A DNA stretch of 64,000 nt from Zoogloea oryzae (GTDB taxonomy: Bacteria > Pseudomonadota > Gammaproteobacteria > Burkholderiales > Rhodocyclaceae). The stretch is taken from positions 33,093 to 97,092 of the forward strand of contig NZ_BSPX01000007.1 of the NCBI RefSeq assembly GCF_030161255.1, given 5' to 3'. Shown here one piece after another: positions 32,149 through 40,477 of the stretch (position 1 is its first letter; every line of letters begins with the position of its first letter). The notes beneath the pieces are model-generated. The model saw only the letters and a program-made list of their open reading frames with translations. It was not told where the DNA came from and made no database searches. The position numbers and the translations under genes were made by a program.

Positions 32149-33048
32149 TCAGCGGGGCTTGATGCCGACGGCCAGCATGTTGCCGACGTTCATGGCGAGG
32201 CTGCGGTCGGCGAGGCCGAGGCGCTGGAGCAGGCCCAGGAGGGCGTTCTTGATTGCGGCGGGCAGCGGCGTGAGGCGCAGCCAGTAGCGCAGCGGGTAGG
32301 CGTTGCGGATGGGGCGCAGCTCGATGGCCTCGAAGCCGGCCCGCTGGAGCAGCTCGCGCAGCGCCCGGGGGCTGAAGAGCTGCAGGTGCTCCACGTCGAT
32401 GATCGGCGAGCGCAGGCCGAGCAGGCGGTTGAGGGGCGCGCGCCAATCATGGACGACGACGGCCAGCGCGCCGCCGGGCTCCAGCAGGGTGTGGGCGCTG
32501 GCGACGAACTCGCCCGGGTCGGGCAGGTGTTCGAGGGTCATGAAGGAGCAGATCAGCGAGGGCGTCTCGCCCGCGAGCAGGCTGGCCGAGAACATGCCTT
32601 CCCGCAGCAGCGGGCGCACGGCGGGCGGGGCGGCGTCGATGGCGGCGCGGGACGGCTCGATGCCGATCACCGGCGCAAAGCCCTGGGCCCGCAGCCACGG
32701 CAGCAGTGGCCCGCTGCCGGCGCCCACGTCTACCGCCGCGTGGCGGCCAGGGAGGCGCTGGATGTGGGGCGCGAGGGCGTCGGCGTAGGTGCGGGCCGCG
32801 GCCTGGGCCTCGGGGCCGGAGTCGAAGCCAGCGTCGGCGTAGGCTGCGTGGAGGCTGTCCGCGGTTGGCGGCGAAGGGGCGTATACGAGATCGCAGGCGG
32901 TGCAGCGCACCAGGCGCAGGCACATGAACTCCGGCGGCTTGCGGGAGGCGTAGGTGAGCGCGCCGACGCGCTCGGGGTCGATGCGTTCGTCGGCAAAGGG
33001 GGCGTGGCTGCGGCCGTGGCAGACCGGGCAGGCGCGCTCGAGGCTCAT
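32149..33048 (-). CDS. zinc-knuckle SAM-dependent methyltransferase (sugar C-methyltransferase-like)
   Basis: This 299-residue protein has N-terminal cysteines CPVC (7-10) and CTAC (49-52) that form a four-Cys zinc site. A SAM-binding domain follows with motif I DVGAGSG (about 106-112) and FMTLEHLPDP. A zinc-binding N-terminus plus a Rossmann methylase is found in deoxysugar C-methyltransferases (TylC3-like) and in O-antigen and glycolipid loci. The true substrate is unknown, but C-methylation of a keto-sugar is a reasonable guess given the epimerase and transketolase in the operon. The start (ATG 33048) overlaps the upstream stop as ATGA. Confidence 0.8.
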   Translation of the reverse strand: MSLERACPVCHGRSHAPFADERIDPERVGALTYASRKPPEFMCLRLVRCTACDLVYAPSPPTADSLHAAYADAGFDSGPEAQAAARTYADALAPHIQRLPGRHAAVDVGAGSGPLLPWLRAQGFAPVIGIEPSRAAIDAAPPAVRPLLREGMFSASLLAGETPSLICSFMTLEHLPDPGEFVASAHTLLEPGGALAVVVHDWRAPLNRLLGLRSPIIDVEHLQLFSPRALRELLQRAGFEAIELRPIRNAYPLRYWLRLTPLPAAIKNALLGLLQRLGLADRSLAMNVGNMLAVGIKPR

Positions 33049-35009
33049 GGCTGCCCTCGCGGATCGGCAGGGCGGATCTCGCCGCGGACGATCAGGCTGC
33101 GCCGGATGAAGGCCGGCCGGGCCTTGGTTTCTTCGAAGATCTTGCCGATGTATTCGCCGAGCAGGCCGATGCCGAGCAGGGTGAAGGAGCCGAAGAACAT
33201 CACCAGCAGCGACAGGAAGGTGACGCCCTTGGGCACCGAGTCGGCGTCGAAGATGCGCACCAGGATGCTGAAGATCGCCAGCAGCACGGTGGCGAGGCAG
33301 GTGATGCCGCCGGCGGCGGTGAGCAGGTGCAGGGGCATCCGGGAGAACGAGAAGATGCCCTTCTTGGCCCAGCCGATGTTCTTGATCCAGTTGTTGGTGC
33401 TGACGCCGAACATCCGCTCGGGCCGCAGGTAATCCACCCCTTCCTGGCGGAAACCCACGTAGGCGCGCAGGCCGCGCAGGAAGGCGTCGCGCTCCTGGCA
33501 CTGGAGCAGCCAGTAAACCACGCTGCGATCAATCAGCGAGAAGTCACCCGCGTCCTTCGGGACGGGCACCTCGCTCATCGCCGCGAAGAGCCGGTAGAAG
33601 CCCCGGTAGCAGGCTTCGAGGAGGATCGGCATCTCGCGCTTGATGCGTCGGCCATAGACCACGTCGGCCCCGGCACGCCAGCGCTCCACGAAGGCCTCGA
33701 TGAGCTCGGGCGGATCCTGCAGGTCGCCGTCCATCAGCACCACGGCCTCCTTGCTGGCGATCTCCATCCCGCTGCGGAAGGCTGCCTGGGAGCCGAAATT
33801 GCGCGAATGGGTGATGCCGATCACGTGGGGATCGCGGGCGCTGATCTCGCGGATCACCTCGGCGGAGTCGTCGGGGGAGTTGTCGTTGACGAAGATGATC
33901 TCGTAGTCGAGCCCCAGGCGCTGGCACACCGCCACCAGGCGCTCGTGCATGATCGGAATGGCCTGGCCATCGCGATAGCAGGCGATCACTGCGGAGATGG
34001 AGTTCTTCTCCTTGCGGGGCTGGGTGCGTTTGGTGAGCCGGGTGAAATCCGCCGTGGCGAGGTGAGCCTGCCACCAGTCGCGGGTGCGCGCGAGCCCGTC
34101 GGCGAGCCCGACCTTGGCCGACCAGCCGAGCAGGCGCTGCGCCTTGGTGGTGTCGGCGTACCAGTTGTCGGTGTCCCAGGCCCGGCCGGCGGCCGGGTTG
34201 AAGCGCGCCTCGGCGGTGAGGCCGAAGCTTGCACGGGCCAGCTCGGCGAGCGCCGCGAGGGTGGTGGGCTGGCCACTGCCGATGTTGATGGATTCGCCCG
34301 CGAGCTCGGGGCCCATCAGAATGGCGGTGTCGGCAAAGGCTTCGACCACGTCGTCCACGTGGATGAAGTCGCGGCTAACGTCGGCCCGGGCGAACACCGG
34401 GAGCTCGCCCCGCAGGCTGGTTTCGCACAGCACGGGGATGAGGCGCGAGCTGTCCTCGAAGGGGCCATACACCGCGTAGAGGCGCAGATTGACCACCGGC
34501 ACGCCACGCACCTTGCCGAAATACGCGATGGCCGCGCTGGTTGCTGCCTTGCTCACCGCGTAGTGGCTGTTGGGCACGAGGGCGGCATCTTCGGCCGGGG
34601 CTGCCGAGTTGAGCCCGTATTCGGACGAGCTCCCGGCATGGACGAAGGCCGCCAGATCCATTCCGGCTACTTCTTCCATCAGCCGGATGAAGCTGAGGTA
34701 ATTGGTGGCGTGGATGCGCTCGTGGTCCTGCTCGAAGGAATAGGCGCCGAAGGACGAGCAGTCGAAGATCGTCCGGGGGGCGACGCGGCGCAGCACGGAG
34801 CCAACGCTGATCGGATCCTGCAGGTTGAGGAAGGCGATGTGGGCCGAGGGGATGCCATCGAGTCGCCAGGTGTCGCCGGAAAAGACGGTGCCGGTGACGT
34901 CGGTGCGCACGGCCAGCAGGCGACGCAGCAGGTTGGCGCCGATGAAGCCGCTGGCGCCGAGGACCAGCACGGGGCCGGTCAGATTTCTGAGCTTGTCGTC
35001 GAGGTTCAT
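33045..35009 (-). CDS. fusion of NAD-dependent sugar epimerase/dehydratase and polyprenyl-phosphate GT2
   Basis: This 654-residue two-enzyme protein has an extended-SDR epimerase/dehydratase at residues 1-320: GASGFIG nucleotide loop (18-24), and Y150 with K154 as catalytic pair. Residues 335-654 form a family 2 glycosyltransferase of the DPM1/ArnC type: VIACYRDGQ, VNDNSPDDS, MDGD (426-429), LQDPPEL and two C-terminal membrane helices. The fusion should convert a nucleotide sugar and hand it to undecaprenyl phosphate. A basic linker (TKRTQPRKEK) joins the halves and no start codon with a ribosome site lies between, so it appears to be one protein. It starts 4 bases after the transketolase C subunit. 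Confidence 0.9.
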   Translation of the reverse strand: MNLDDKLRNLTGPVLVLGASGFIGANLLRRLLAVRTDVTGTVFSGDTWRLDGIPSAHIAFLNLQDPISVGSVLRRVAPRTIFDCSSFGAYSFEQDHERIHATNYLSFIRLMEEVAGMDLAAFVHAGSSSEYGLNSAAPAEDAALVPNSHYAVSKAATSAAIAYFGKVRGVPVVNLRLYAVYGPFEDSSRLIPVLCETSLRGELPVFARADVSRDFIHVDDVVEAFADTAILMGPELAGESINIGSGQPTTLAALAELARASFGLTAEARFNPAAGRAWDTDNWYADTTKAQRLLGWSAKVGLADGLARTRDWWQAHLATADFTRLTKRTQPRKEKNSISAVIACYRDGQAIPIMHERLVAVCQRLGLDYEIIFVNDNSPDDSAEVIREISARDPHVIGITHSRNFGSQAAFRSGMEIASKEAVVLMDGDLQDPPELIEAFVERWRAGADVVYGRRIKREMPILLEACYRGFYRLFAAMSEVPVPKDAGDFSLIDRSVVYWLLQCQERDAFLRGLRAYVGFRQEGVDYLRPERMFGVSTNNWIKNIGWAKKGIFSFSRMPLHLLTAAGGITCLATVLLAIFSILVRIFDADSVPKGVTFLSLLVMFFGSFTLLGIGLLGEYIGKIFEETKARPAFIRRSLIVRGEIRPADPRGQP

Positions 35010-35013
35010 CGTG

Positions 35014-35898
35014 TCAGCTGGTGACCATCGCGCGGATGGAAGGTGCGTCGAGCCCGCACTGGGCCCGGTGGAAGGCCTGGGAGCCGAAACGCCCGGTGGG
35101 ATAGCCGAGGGCCGGACGGTGAATGAAGCGCCCGGTGCTGACGCCCTGGCTGGCGAGGGCCAGCGTCAGGTGCATCCCGAGCCCGCCCTGGGCCACGTGT
35201 TCTTCGAGGACGTAAAGGGGCTGGCCCGCGATCTGGTCGATGAATTGCGCCGGGATGGCTGCCGCGTCGAACTCGCACACCGCCCACACGGCCGGGCGCT
35301 GTTCGACGGGAAGATCGTCCAGGGCCTGCCATGCAAGGCCGGCGAGGGGGCCCAGCGCCGCGATGGCGCCGCGGCGGCCGGGCAGGATCTCCCGCCACGC
35401 GGCATAGGCCGGAACGGGCCGGCCCGCCGGGCGGACGTCGTAGCCCAGGCGCAGATAGGTGGGCGCATCCAGCCGCGAGAGTTGCGCGGGCAGGTCGTCG
35501 TCGAAGGCCGGGACGAGCACCCGTACGCCCAGGGCGTTCATCGCTGCGCAGTCTTCGAGGGCGTGATGGGTCGGGCCCATGTGGCCGTAGGCGTAGCCGC
35601 CGCCGTTGCCGACGAGGCACACCGGCAGGCCTCCCAGGCACAGGTCGTTGCGGATCTGCTCGAAAGGGCGGGCGTAGCAGAACGGGGCGATGCTGTAGAC
35701 GATCACCCGCAGGGATTCCCGCGCCAGCCCTGCGGCCACGCCGATCATGTTCTGCTCGGCCACGCCGGCATTGACGAAGCGGCTACCAAAGGCGGCCTGG
35801 ACTTCCTCGAGGGCCATGAAGCCCAGGTCCCCGGTGAGGAAGAACCAGTCGTCGTGATTGCAGTGGGCCACCACGGCGTCGGCGAAGGCCTTTCTCAT
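35014..35898 (-). CDS. transketolase-like C-terminal subunit
   Basis: This 294-residue protein has the pyrimidine-binding domain (1-170: FLTGDLGFMALEEV, RFVNAGVAEQNMIGVAAGLA with the catalytic Glu, FCYARPFEQIRNDLC) and the C-terminal transketolase domain (from about 180). It lacks the diphosphate-binding part, which is encoded by the next gene upstream. Together they would form a TPP enzyme transferring two-carbon units between sugars. Split transketolases of this size occur in secondary and glycan pathways, not usually in the pentose-phosphate cycle. ATG 35898 overlaps the stop of the N subunit as ATGA. Confidence 0.88.
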   Translation of the reverse strand: MRKAFADAVVAHCNHDDWFFLTGDLGFMALEEVQAAFGSRFVNAGVAEQNMIGVAAGLARESLRVIVYSIAPFCYARPFEQIRNDLCLGGLPVCLVGNGGGYAYGHMGPTHHALEDCAAMNALGVRVLVPAFDDDLPAQLSRLDAPTYLRLGYDVRPAGRPVPAYAAWREILPGRRGAIAALGPLAGLAWQALDDLPVEQRPAVWAVCEFDAAAIPAQFIDQIAGQPLYVLEEHVAQGGLGMHLTLALASQGVSTGRFIHRPALGYPTGRFGSQAFHRAQCGLDAPSIRAMVTS

Positions 35899-36677
35899 CG
35901 CGCACCCTCCTGTTCGAGGGTGAGGCGTGCCGCCGCGTACTGGGCCTCGGACAGGGGGAGGTAGTGGGATTCGAGGGAATCCTCGAAATGCAGGCCGCGG
36001 CCCTTCACGGTGTCGAGGATCAGCACCCGCGGAGTGTCTTCGGCAGGGGCAGCGAGGGCGCTGGCGATCGCATCGGGATCGTGCCCGTCGGCCTGACGCA
36101 CGTCGGCACCGAAGGCGGCGATGCGCGGGGTGAGGTCGTCGCAGGAGATCACGTCGGCGGTGCGGCCAAAGCCCTGGAGGCCGTTCTGGTCGATGAGCAG
36201 CGTGAGGTTGGTGAGGCGCTGGTGGACCGCGAAGCTGAGCGCCTCCCAGCAACTGCCCTCCTGCCACTCCCCGTCGGAGCACAGGCAGAACACCTGGTGG
36301 TCGAGCCCACGGTGCCGGGCCGCGAGGGCCAGACCGGCAGCCAGTGACGGCCCATGCCCGAGGGAGCCGGTGGAGAACAGCAGCCCGGGAATGCCGGTGC
36401 CGCTCGGGTGGCCGGGGAGCAGGGTGTCGTCGTGGATGAAGGTGCGCAGTTCGGTCTCGGAGATGCGCCCGAGGCTCCACAGGGTGGCGTACAGGGCGCC
36501 CGCGGAGTGACCCTTGGACAGCACGAAGCGGTCGTCCGCGCCCATCACCCGGTGGTGGAGGGTCATCAGCGCGTCGATGCACGAAAAATTGCCGCCCAGG
36601 TGCCCGCAGTTTGCATCACGGTGTAGCTGCAACAGGCGGAGCTTGGTTGTCCGAAGGACATCCGGGAAATGGGGCAT
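35895..36677 (-). CDS. transketolase-like N-terminal subunit (TPP-binding)
   Basis: This 260-residue protein carries the TPP diphosphate-binding half. GHLGG and SKGHSAGALYATLW hold substrate- and cofactor-contacting His residues. LCSDGEWQEGS with DQN about 30 residues later is the Mg/TPP motif, with Ser replacing the usual first Gly. ATG 36677 is preferred over a TTG three codons upstream; neither has a strong ribosome site. It opens the glycan operon and is coupled to the C subunit. Expression probably starts in the 36680-36800 gap, shared with hemA, but no convincing minus-strand promoter is visible. Confidence 0.88.
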   Translation of the reverse strand: MPHFPDVLRTTKLRLLQLHRDANCGHLGGNFSCIDALMTLHHRVMGADDRFVLSKGHSAGALYATLWSLGRISETELRTFIHDDTLLPGHPSGTGIPGLLFSTGSLGHGPSLAAGLALAARHRGLDHQVFCLCSDGEWQEGSCWEALSFAVHQRLTNLTLLIDQNGLQGFGRTADVISCDDLTPRIAAFGADVRQADGHDPDAIASALAAPAEDTPRVLILDTVKGRGLHFEDSLESHYLPLSEAQYAAARLTLEQEGAR

Positions 36678-36782
36678 GGGCGACAAGTTTGGGCAAAGAT
36701 CGTGAAATTTTAACGTATACCGTCCGAGTTCCTTGCCGCGCCGGCCGTGACGCTCCAGGTAAAACGACGCTGATCCTCCTTC

Positions 36783-36810
36783 TTTGCGTTAAAAGTCCGG
36801 GTGTTATAAT
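36783..36810 (+). promoter_or_regulatory. hemA promoter
   Basis: A perfect -10 box TATAAT lies at 36805-36810. TTTGCG at 36783-36788, 16 bases upstream, is a weak -35. It is about 40 bases before the hemA ATG. Confidence 0.65.
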
Positions 36811-36848
36811 CGCCGGCTGAAAAATTCCGCCCGCCCCCGGTGTTGCGC

Positions 36849-38099
36849 ATGCAACTCTTTGCCCTCGGACTCAACCATCACACTGCGCCGCTCTCGATTC
36901 GGGAGCAGGTGGCCTTTCGGCCAGAACTCCTCGGGCAGGCGCTGGGTGATTTCGTGCGGGCAAAACCGGTGAAGGAAGCGGCAATCCTCTCCACCTGCAA
37001 TCGCACCGAGCTCTACTTCGCCACCCAGCAGCCCCAGCACGCGGCCGACTGGTTTGCCGAATACCACCGGGTGGCGCTGCAGGATCTGTCGCCTTACTTG
37101 TATACCTTTCCCCAGCGCGACGCGGTGCGCCACGTGTTCCGCGTGGCCAGCGGGCTCGATTCGATGGTGATCGGCGAGCCGCAGATCCTCGGCCAGGTGA
37201 AGGACGCCGTGCGCCACGCCGAAGAGGCCGGCACCCTTGGCTCCACGCTGCACAAGCTGTTCCAGCGCACCTTCTCGGTGGCGAAGGAAGTCCGCTCCAC
37301 CACGGCCATCGGCGCCAACATCGTGTCGATGGCGGCGGCGGCGGTGCATCTGTCCGAGCGCATCTTCGAGAGCGTGCGCGACCAGCGCGTGCTGTTCGTC
37401 GGCGCTGGCGAGATGATCGAGCTGTGCGCCGCCCACTTCGGCGGCGAGCAGCCCCGCAAGCTGACCATCGCCAACCGCACCGCAACCCGCGCCGAGGCGC
37501 TGGCTGCGCGCTTTGGCGCCGAGGTGCTGCGGCTCGACCAGGTGGGCGAGGCCCTCGCCGGCTACGACATCGTGGTCTCGTGCACCGGCAGCCCGCTGCC
37601 GATCATCGGCCTCGGCATGGTCGAGCGCGCCCTCAAGGCCCGCCGGCATCGCCCGATGGTGATGGTCGATCTGGCCGTCCCGCGGGATATCGAACCCGAA
37701 GTTGCGGCTTTGGACGACGTCTTCCTGTACACCGTCGATGACCTTGCCAAGGTCGTCGATTCCGGCCTCGAATCGCGCCAGCAGGCGGTGGTCGAGGCCG
37801 AGAGCATCATCGACCAGCGGGTCGACGGCTTCCTCCACTGGCTCGACACCCGCGGCACCGTGCCGACCATCCGCGCCCTGCGCGAGCACGCCGATCACCT
37901 GCGCCGGGCCGAGGTCGAGCGCGCCGTGCGCCTGCTCGCCAAGGGCGAAGACCCGGCCAAGGTCATCGAGGCCCTCAGTCACGGCCTCACCAACAAGCTC
38001 CTCCACGCCCCCACGCGCTTCCTCAACGAAGCCGACGGCGCGCCAGGCGACTGCGCCGAACTCGTGCAGCGCCTGTTCAATCTCGACAAGAACCACTAG
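36849..38099 (+). CDS. hemA: glutamyl-tRNA reductase
   Basis: This 416-residue enzyme reduces glutamyl-tRNA(Glu) to glutamate-1-semialdehyde with NADPH, the first committed step of C5 haem biosynthesis. The catalytic Cys is C50 in LSTCNRTELY. HHTAPLSIRE near the start, GLDSMVIGEPQILGQVK and an NADPH-binding domain (about 170-300) are typical. The C-terminal dimerisation helix ends LTNKLLHAPTRF. ATG 36849 fits the conserved start; a GTG three codons earlier is less likely. It opens a run with prfA, prmC and grxD, a common betaproteobacterial order, and its own TATAAT promoter is visible. Confidence 0.98.
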   Translation: MQLFALGLNHHTAPLSIREQVAFRPELLGQALGDFVRAKPVKEAAILSTCNRTELYFATQQPQHAADWFAEYHRVALQDLSPYLYTFPQRDAVRHVFRVASGLDSMVIGEPQILGQVKDAVRHAEEAGTLGSTLHKLFQRTFSVAKEVRSTTAIGANIVSMAAAAVHLSERIFESVRDQRVLFVGAGEMIELCAAHFGGEQPRKLTIANRTATRAEALAARFGAEVLRLDQVGEALAGYDIVVSCTGSPLPIIGLGMVERALKARRHRPMVMVDLAVPRDIEPEVAALDDVFLYTVDDLAKVVDSGLESRQQAVVEAESIIDQRVDGFLHWLDTRGTVPTIRALREHADHLRRAEVERAVRLLAKGEDPAKVIEALSHGLTNKLLHAPTRFLNEADGAPGDCAELVQRLFNLDKNH

Positions 38100-38144
38100 C
38101 CCGCCCGGGCGCCTCACCTGCCCGCCGCCGCGGGCCGAACCACC

Positions 38145-39230
38145 ATGAAACAGCGCATCCGCGACAAGCTGGAAAACCTTGCCGACCGTCTGCAGGAGCT
38201 CGACCGCCTGCTCGCCACCAGCGAAGCCGCGGCCGACATGGACAACTACCGCAAGCTCACCCGCGAGCACGCCGAGATCACGCCGGTGGTGGGCCTGTAC
38301 CGGGATTACTGCCAGGCGCTGGAGGACGAAGCCACCGCGAAGGAGCTCCTCGCCGACCCCGAGATGAAGGAGCTCGCCGCCGCCGAACTCGAATCCGCCC
38401 AGGAAGCCCAGGCCCGCATCGACGCCGAGCTGCAGACCGCGCTGCTGCCCCGCGACCCCAACGACGAGCGCAACCTCTTCCTCGAAATCCGTGCCGGCAC
38501 CGGCGGCGACGAAGCCGCGCTGTTCGCCGGCGACCTGCTGCGCATGTACACCCGCTACGCCGAAGGCCAGGGCTGGCGGGTCGAGATCATCTCGGCGAGC
38601 GATTCCGAGCTGGGCGGCTACAAGGAAGTCATCGCCCGCATTGCCGGCAACGGCGCCTACAGCAAGCTCAAGTTCGAATCCGGCGGCCACCGCGTGCAGC
38701 GCGTGCCGGCCACCGAAACCCAGGGCCGCATCCACACCTCGGCGTGCACCGTGGCGGTGATGCCCGAGGCGGACGAAGTGGGCGATGTCGAGCTCAATCC
38801 CGCGGATCTCCGCATCGACACCTTCCGGGCCTCCGGCGCCGGCGGCCAGCACATCAACAAGACGGATTCGGCGGTGCGCATCACCCACCTCCCCACCGGC
38901 ATTGTCGCCGAGTGCCAGGACGGGCGCTCCCAGCACCAGAACAAGGCCTCGGCCCTGCGCGTGCTGGCGGCGCGGATCAAGGACATCCAGGTGCGCGAGC
39001 AGCAGGCCAAGGAGGCCGCCACCCGCAAGAGCCTCGTCGGCAGCGGCGACCGCTCGGAGCGCATCCGCACCTACAACTACCCCCAGGGCCGGCTTACCGA
39101 CCACCGCATCAACCTCACCCTCTACAAGCTGGATGCAGTGATGCAGGGCGATCTGGGCGAAGTGATCGCGGCGCTTACCGCCGAACACCAGGCCGAGCTC
39201 CTCGCCCAGCTGGCCGACGAGAATGGCTGA
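38145..39230 (+). CDS. prfA: peptide chain release factor 1
   Basis: This 361-residue class I release factor recognises UAA and UAG. The stop-codon recognition motif PAT is present in RVPATETQGR, and the peptidyl-hydrolase GGQ lies at 233-235 (SGAGGQHINKTDSA). The length equals the family norm. Its end overlaps prmC by 8 bases, so factor and its methylase are co-translated. It is co-oriented with hemA, 45 bases downstream. Confidence 0.98.
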   Translation: MKQRIRDKLENLADRLQELDRLLATSEAAADMDNYRKLTREHAEITPVVGLYRDYCQALEDEATAKELLADPEMKELAAAELESAQEAQARIDAELQTALLPRDPNDERNLFLEIRAGTGGDEAALFAGDLLRMYTRYAEGQGWRVEIISASDSELGGYKEVIARIAGNGAYSKLKFESGGHRVQRVPATETQGRIHTSACTVAVMPEADEVGDVELNPADLRIDTFRASGAGGQHINKTDSAVRITHLPTGIVAECQDGRSQHQNKASALRVLAARIKDIQVREQQAKEAATRKSLVGSGDRSERIRTYNYPQGRLTDHRINLTLYKLDAVMQGDLGEVIAALTAEHQAELLAQLADENG

Positions 39231-40056
39231 TCTGCCCGCCACCGTCGGCGCGGCGCTGGCCGCGGCCCGCGGGCGCATCCCGGCGAGTGAAGCGCGGCTC
39301 TTCCTGCGGGAGATCCTCGGCGTGACCGCCGCCCGCATCGCCGCGTATCCTGAAGATGCGCTCACGCCCGAACAGGCCGAGCGTTTTGCCGATCTGCTGG
39401 CGTGCCGCGCGGCCGGCGAGCCGGTGGCCTATCTGCTGGGCGTGCGAGAATTCTACGGGCGGGATTTCCAGGTGAGCCCCGCGGTGCTGATCCCCCGGCC
39501 CGAGACCGAGCTGATCGTCGATCTGGTGCGCGAGCGCGTGCCGGCGGGCGCTGCGCTGGCGATCCTCGATCTGGGCACCGGTAGCGGCGCGCTGGCCGTC
39601 ACGCTGGCGCTGGAGCTGCCGTCGGCCACCGTCACGGCCGTCGATTTCTCGTCCGCCGCGCTGGCGGTGGCCCGCGCCAACGCCGAGGCCCTTGGCGCCC
39701 GGGTGCGTTTTGTCGAGAGCGACTGGTTTGCCGCGCTGGCCGTGGGCGAGCGCTTCGAGGTGATCGTCAGCAACCCGCCCTACGTGGCCGATGGCGATCC
39801 GCATCTGGCGGAAGGCGACGTGCGCTTCGAGCCGGCCAGTGCCCTGGCCTCGGGCCCGGCGGGGCTGGACGACATCGTGCGCATCGTGGCGGCCGCGCCG
39901 GCCTTTCTGACGCCCGGCGGCTGGCTGTTGCTTGAGCACGGCTACGATCAGGCCGCTGCAGTGCGCGAGCTGCTGCTGGCCGGCGGCTTTGCCGAGGTGG
40001 CGTCGGCGCGGGATCTGGCGGGGATCGAACGCATCACCCTTGGCCGCCGCCCTTGA
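39223..40056 (+). CDS. prmC: release factor glutamine methyltransferase
   Basis: This 277-residue enzyme N5-methylates the Gln of the GGQ motif in release factors. A helical N-terminal domain is followed by a Rossmann methylase domain with motif I ILDLGTGSGALAV. The substrate-binding NPPY is at 184-187 (VSNPPYVADGDPHL). It overlaps its substrate gene prfA. Confidence 0.97.
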   Translation: MADLPATVGAALAAARGRIPASEARLFLREILGVTAARIAAYPEDALTPEQAERFADLLACRAAGEPVAYLLGVREFYGRDFQVSPAVLIPRPETELIVDLVRERVPAGAALAILDLGTGSGALAVTLALELPSATVTAVDFSSAALAVARANAEALGARVRFVESDWFAALAVGERFEVIVSNPPYVADGDPHLAEGDVRFEPASALASGPAGLDDIVRIVAAAPAFLTPGGWLLLEHGYDQAAAVRELLLAGGFAEVASARDLAGIERITLGRRP

Positions 40057-40120
40057 CGTGACCGGCGAGCGGGCCTAGACTTTTCCGACTGAATTGCTCA
40101 ACTATTTTTGCGAGACCACG

Positions 40121-40429
40121 ATGGACGTCCAACAAATCATCGACGAACAAGTCAAATCCCACCCGGTCGTGCTGTACATGAAGGGCTCGCCCTCCATGCC
40201 CCGCTGCGGCTTCTCCGCCACCGCCGTGCAGATCCTGCAGGCTTGCGGCGCGAAGGAGATCTTTGCGGTGGACGTGCTGGCCGACGAAGGCATCCGCCAG
40301 GGCATCAAGGAATACGCCAACTGGCCGACCATCCCGCAGCTCTACATCAACGGCGAGTTTGTCGGCGGCTCTGACATCATGCGCGAGATGTACCAGTCGG
40401 GCGAACTCCAGCAGATGCTGGCCGCCTGA
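40121..40429 (+). CDS. grxD: monothiol glutaredoxin, GrxD/Grx4 type
   Basis: This 102-residue monothiol glutaredoxin has the CGFS active site (C29). It binds a glutathione-ligated [2Fe-2S] cluster and takes part in iron-sulfur trafficking, usually with BolA. KGSPSMPRCGFS, WPTIPQLYINGEFVGGSDI and the C-terminal helix are typical. ATG 40121 gives the usual length; a TTG at 40094 is less likely. A bidirectional terminator follows. Confidence 0.97.
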   Translation: MDVQQIIDEQVKSHPVVLYMKGSPSMPRCGFSATAVQILQACGAKEIFAVDVLADEGIRQGIKEYANWPTIPQLYINGEFVGGSDIMREMYQSGELQQMLAA

Positions 40430-40445
40430 GCGGGTTTTCGCTCAT

Positions 40446-40477
40446 GTAAAAAAAGCGGCTCAGGCCGCTTTTTTTAC
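40446..40477. terminator. bidirectional terminator between grxD and the nucleotidyltransferase gene
   Basis: GTAAAAAAAGCGGC, loop TCAG, GCCGCTTTTTTTAC: T-runs on both strands. It overlaps the last codons of the convergent gene at 40460. Confidence 0.9.

Noticed and set aside
36804..39365. An 853-residue minus-strand frame across hemA and prfA
   Set aside because: It overlaps two certain housekeeping genes and its translation is compositional (Gly/Ala/Val/Leu/Arg-rich).
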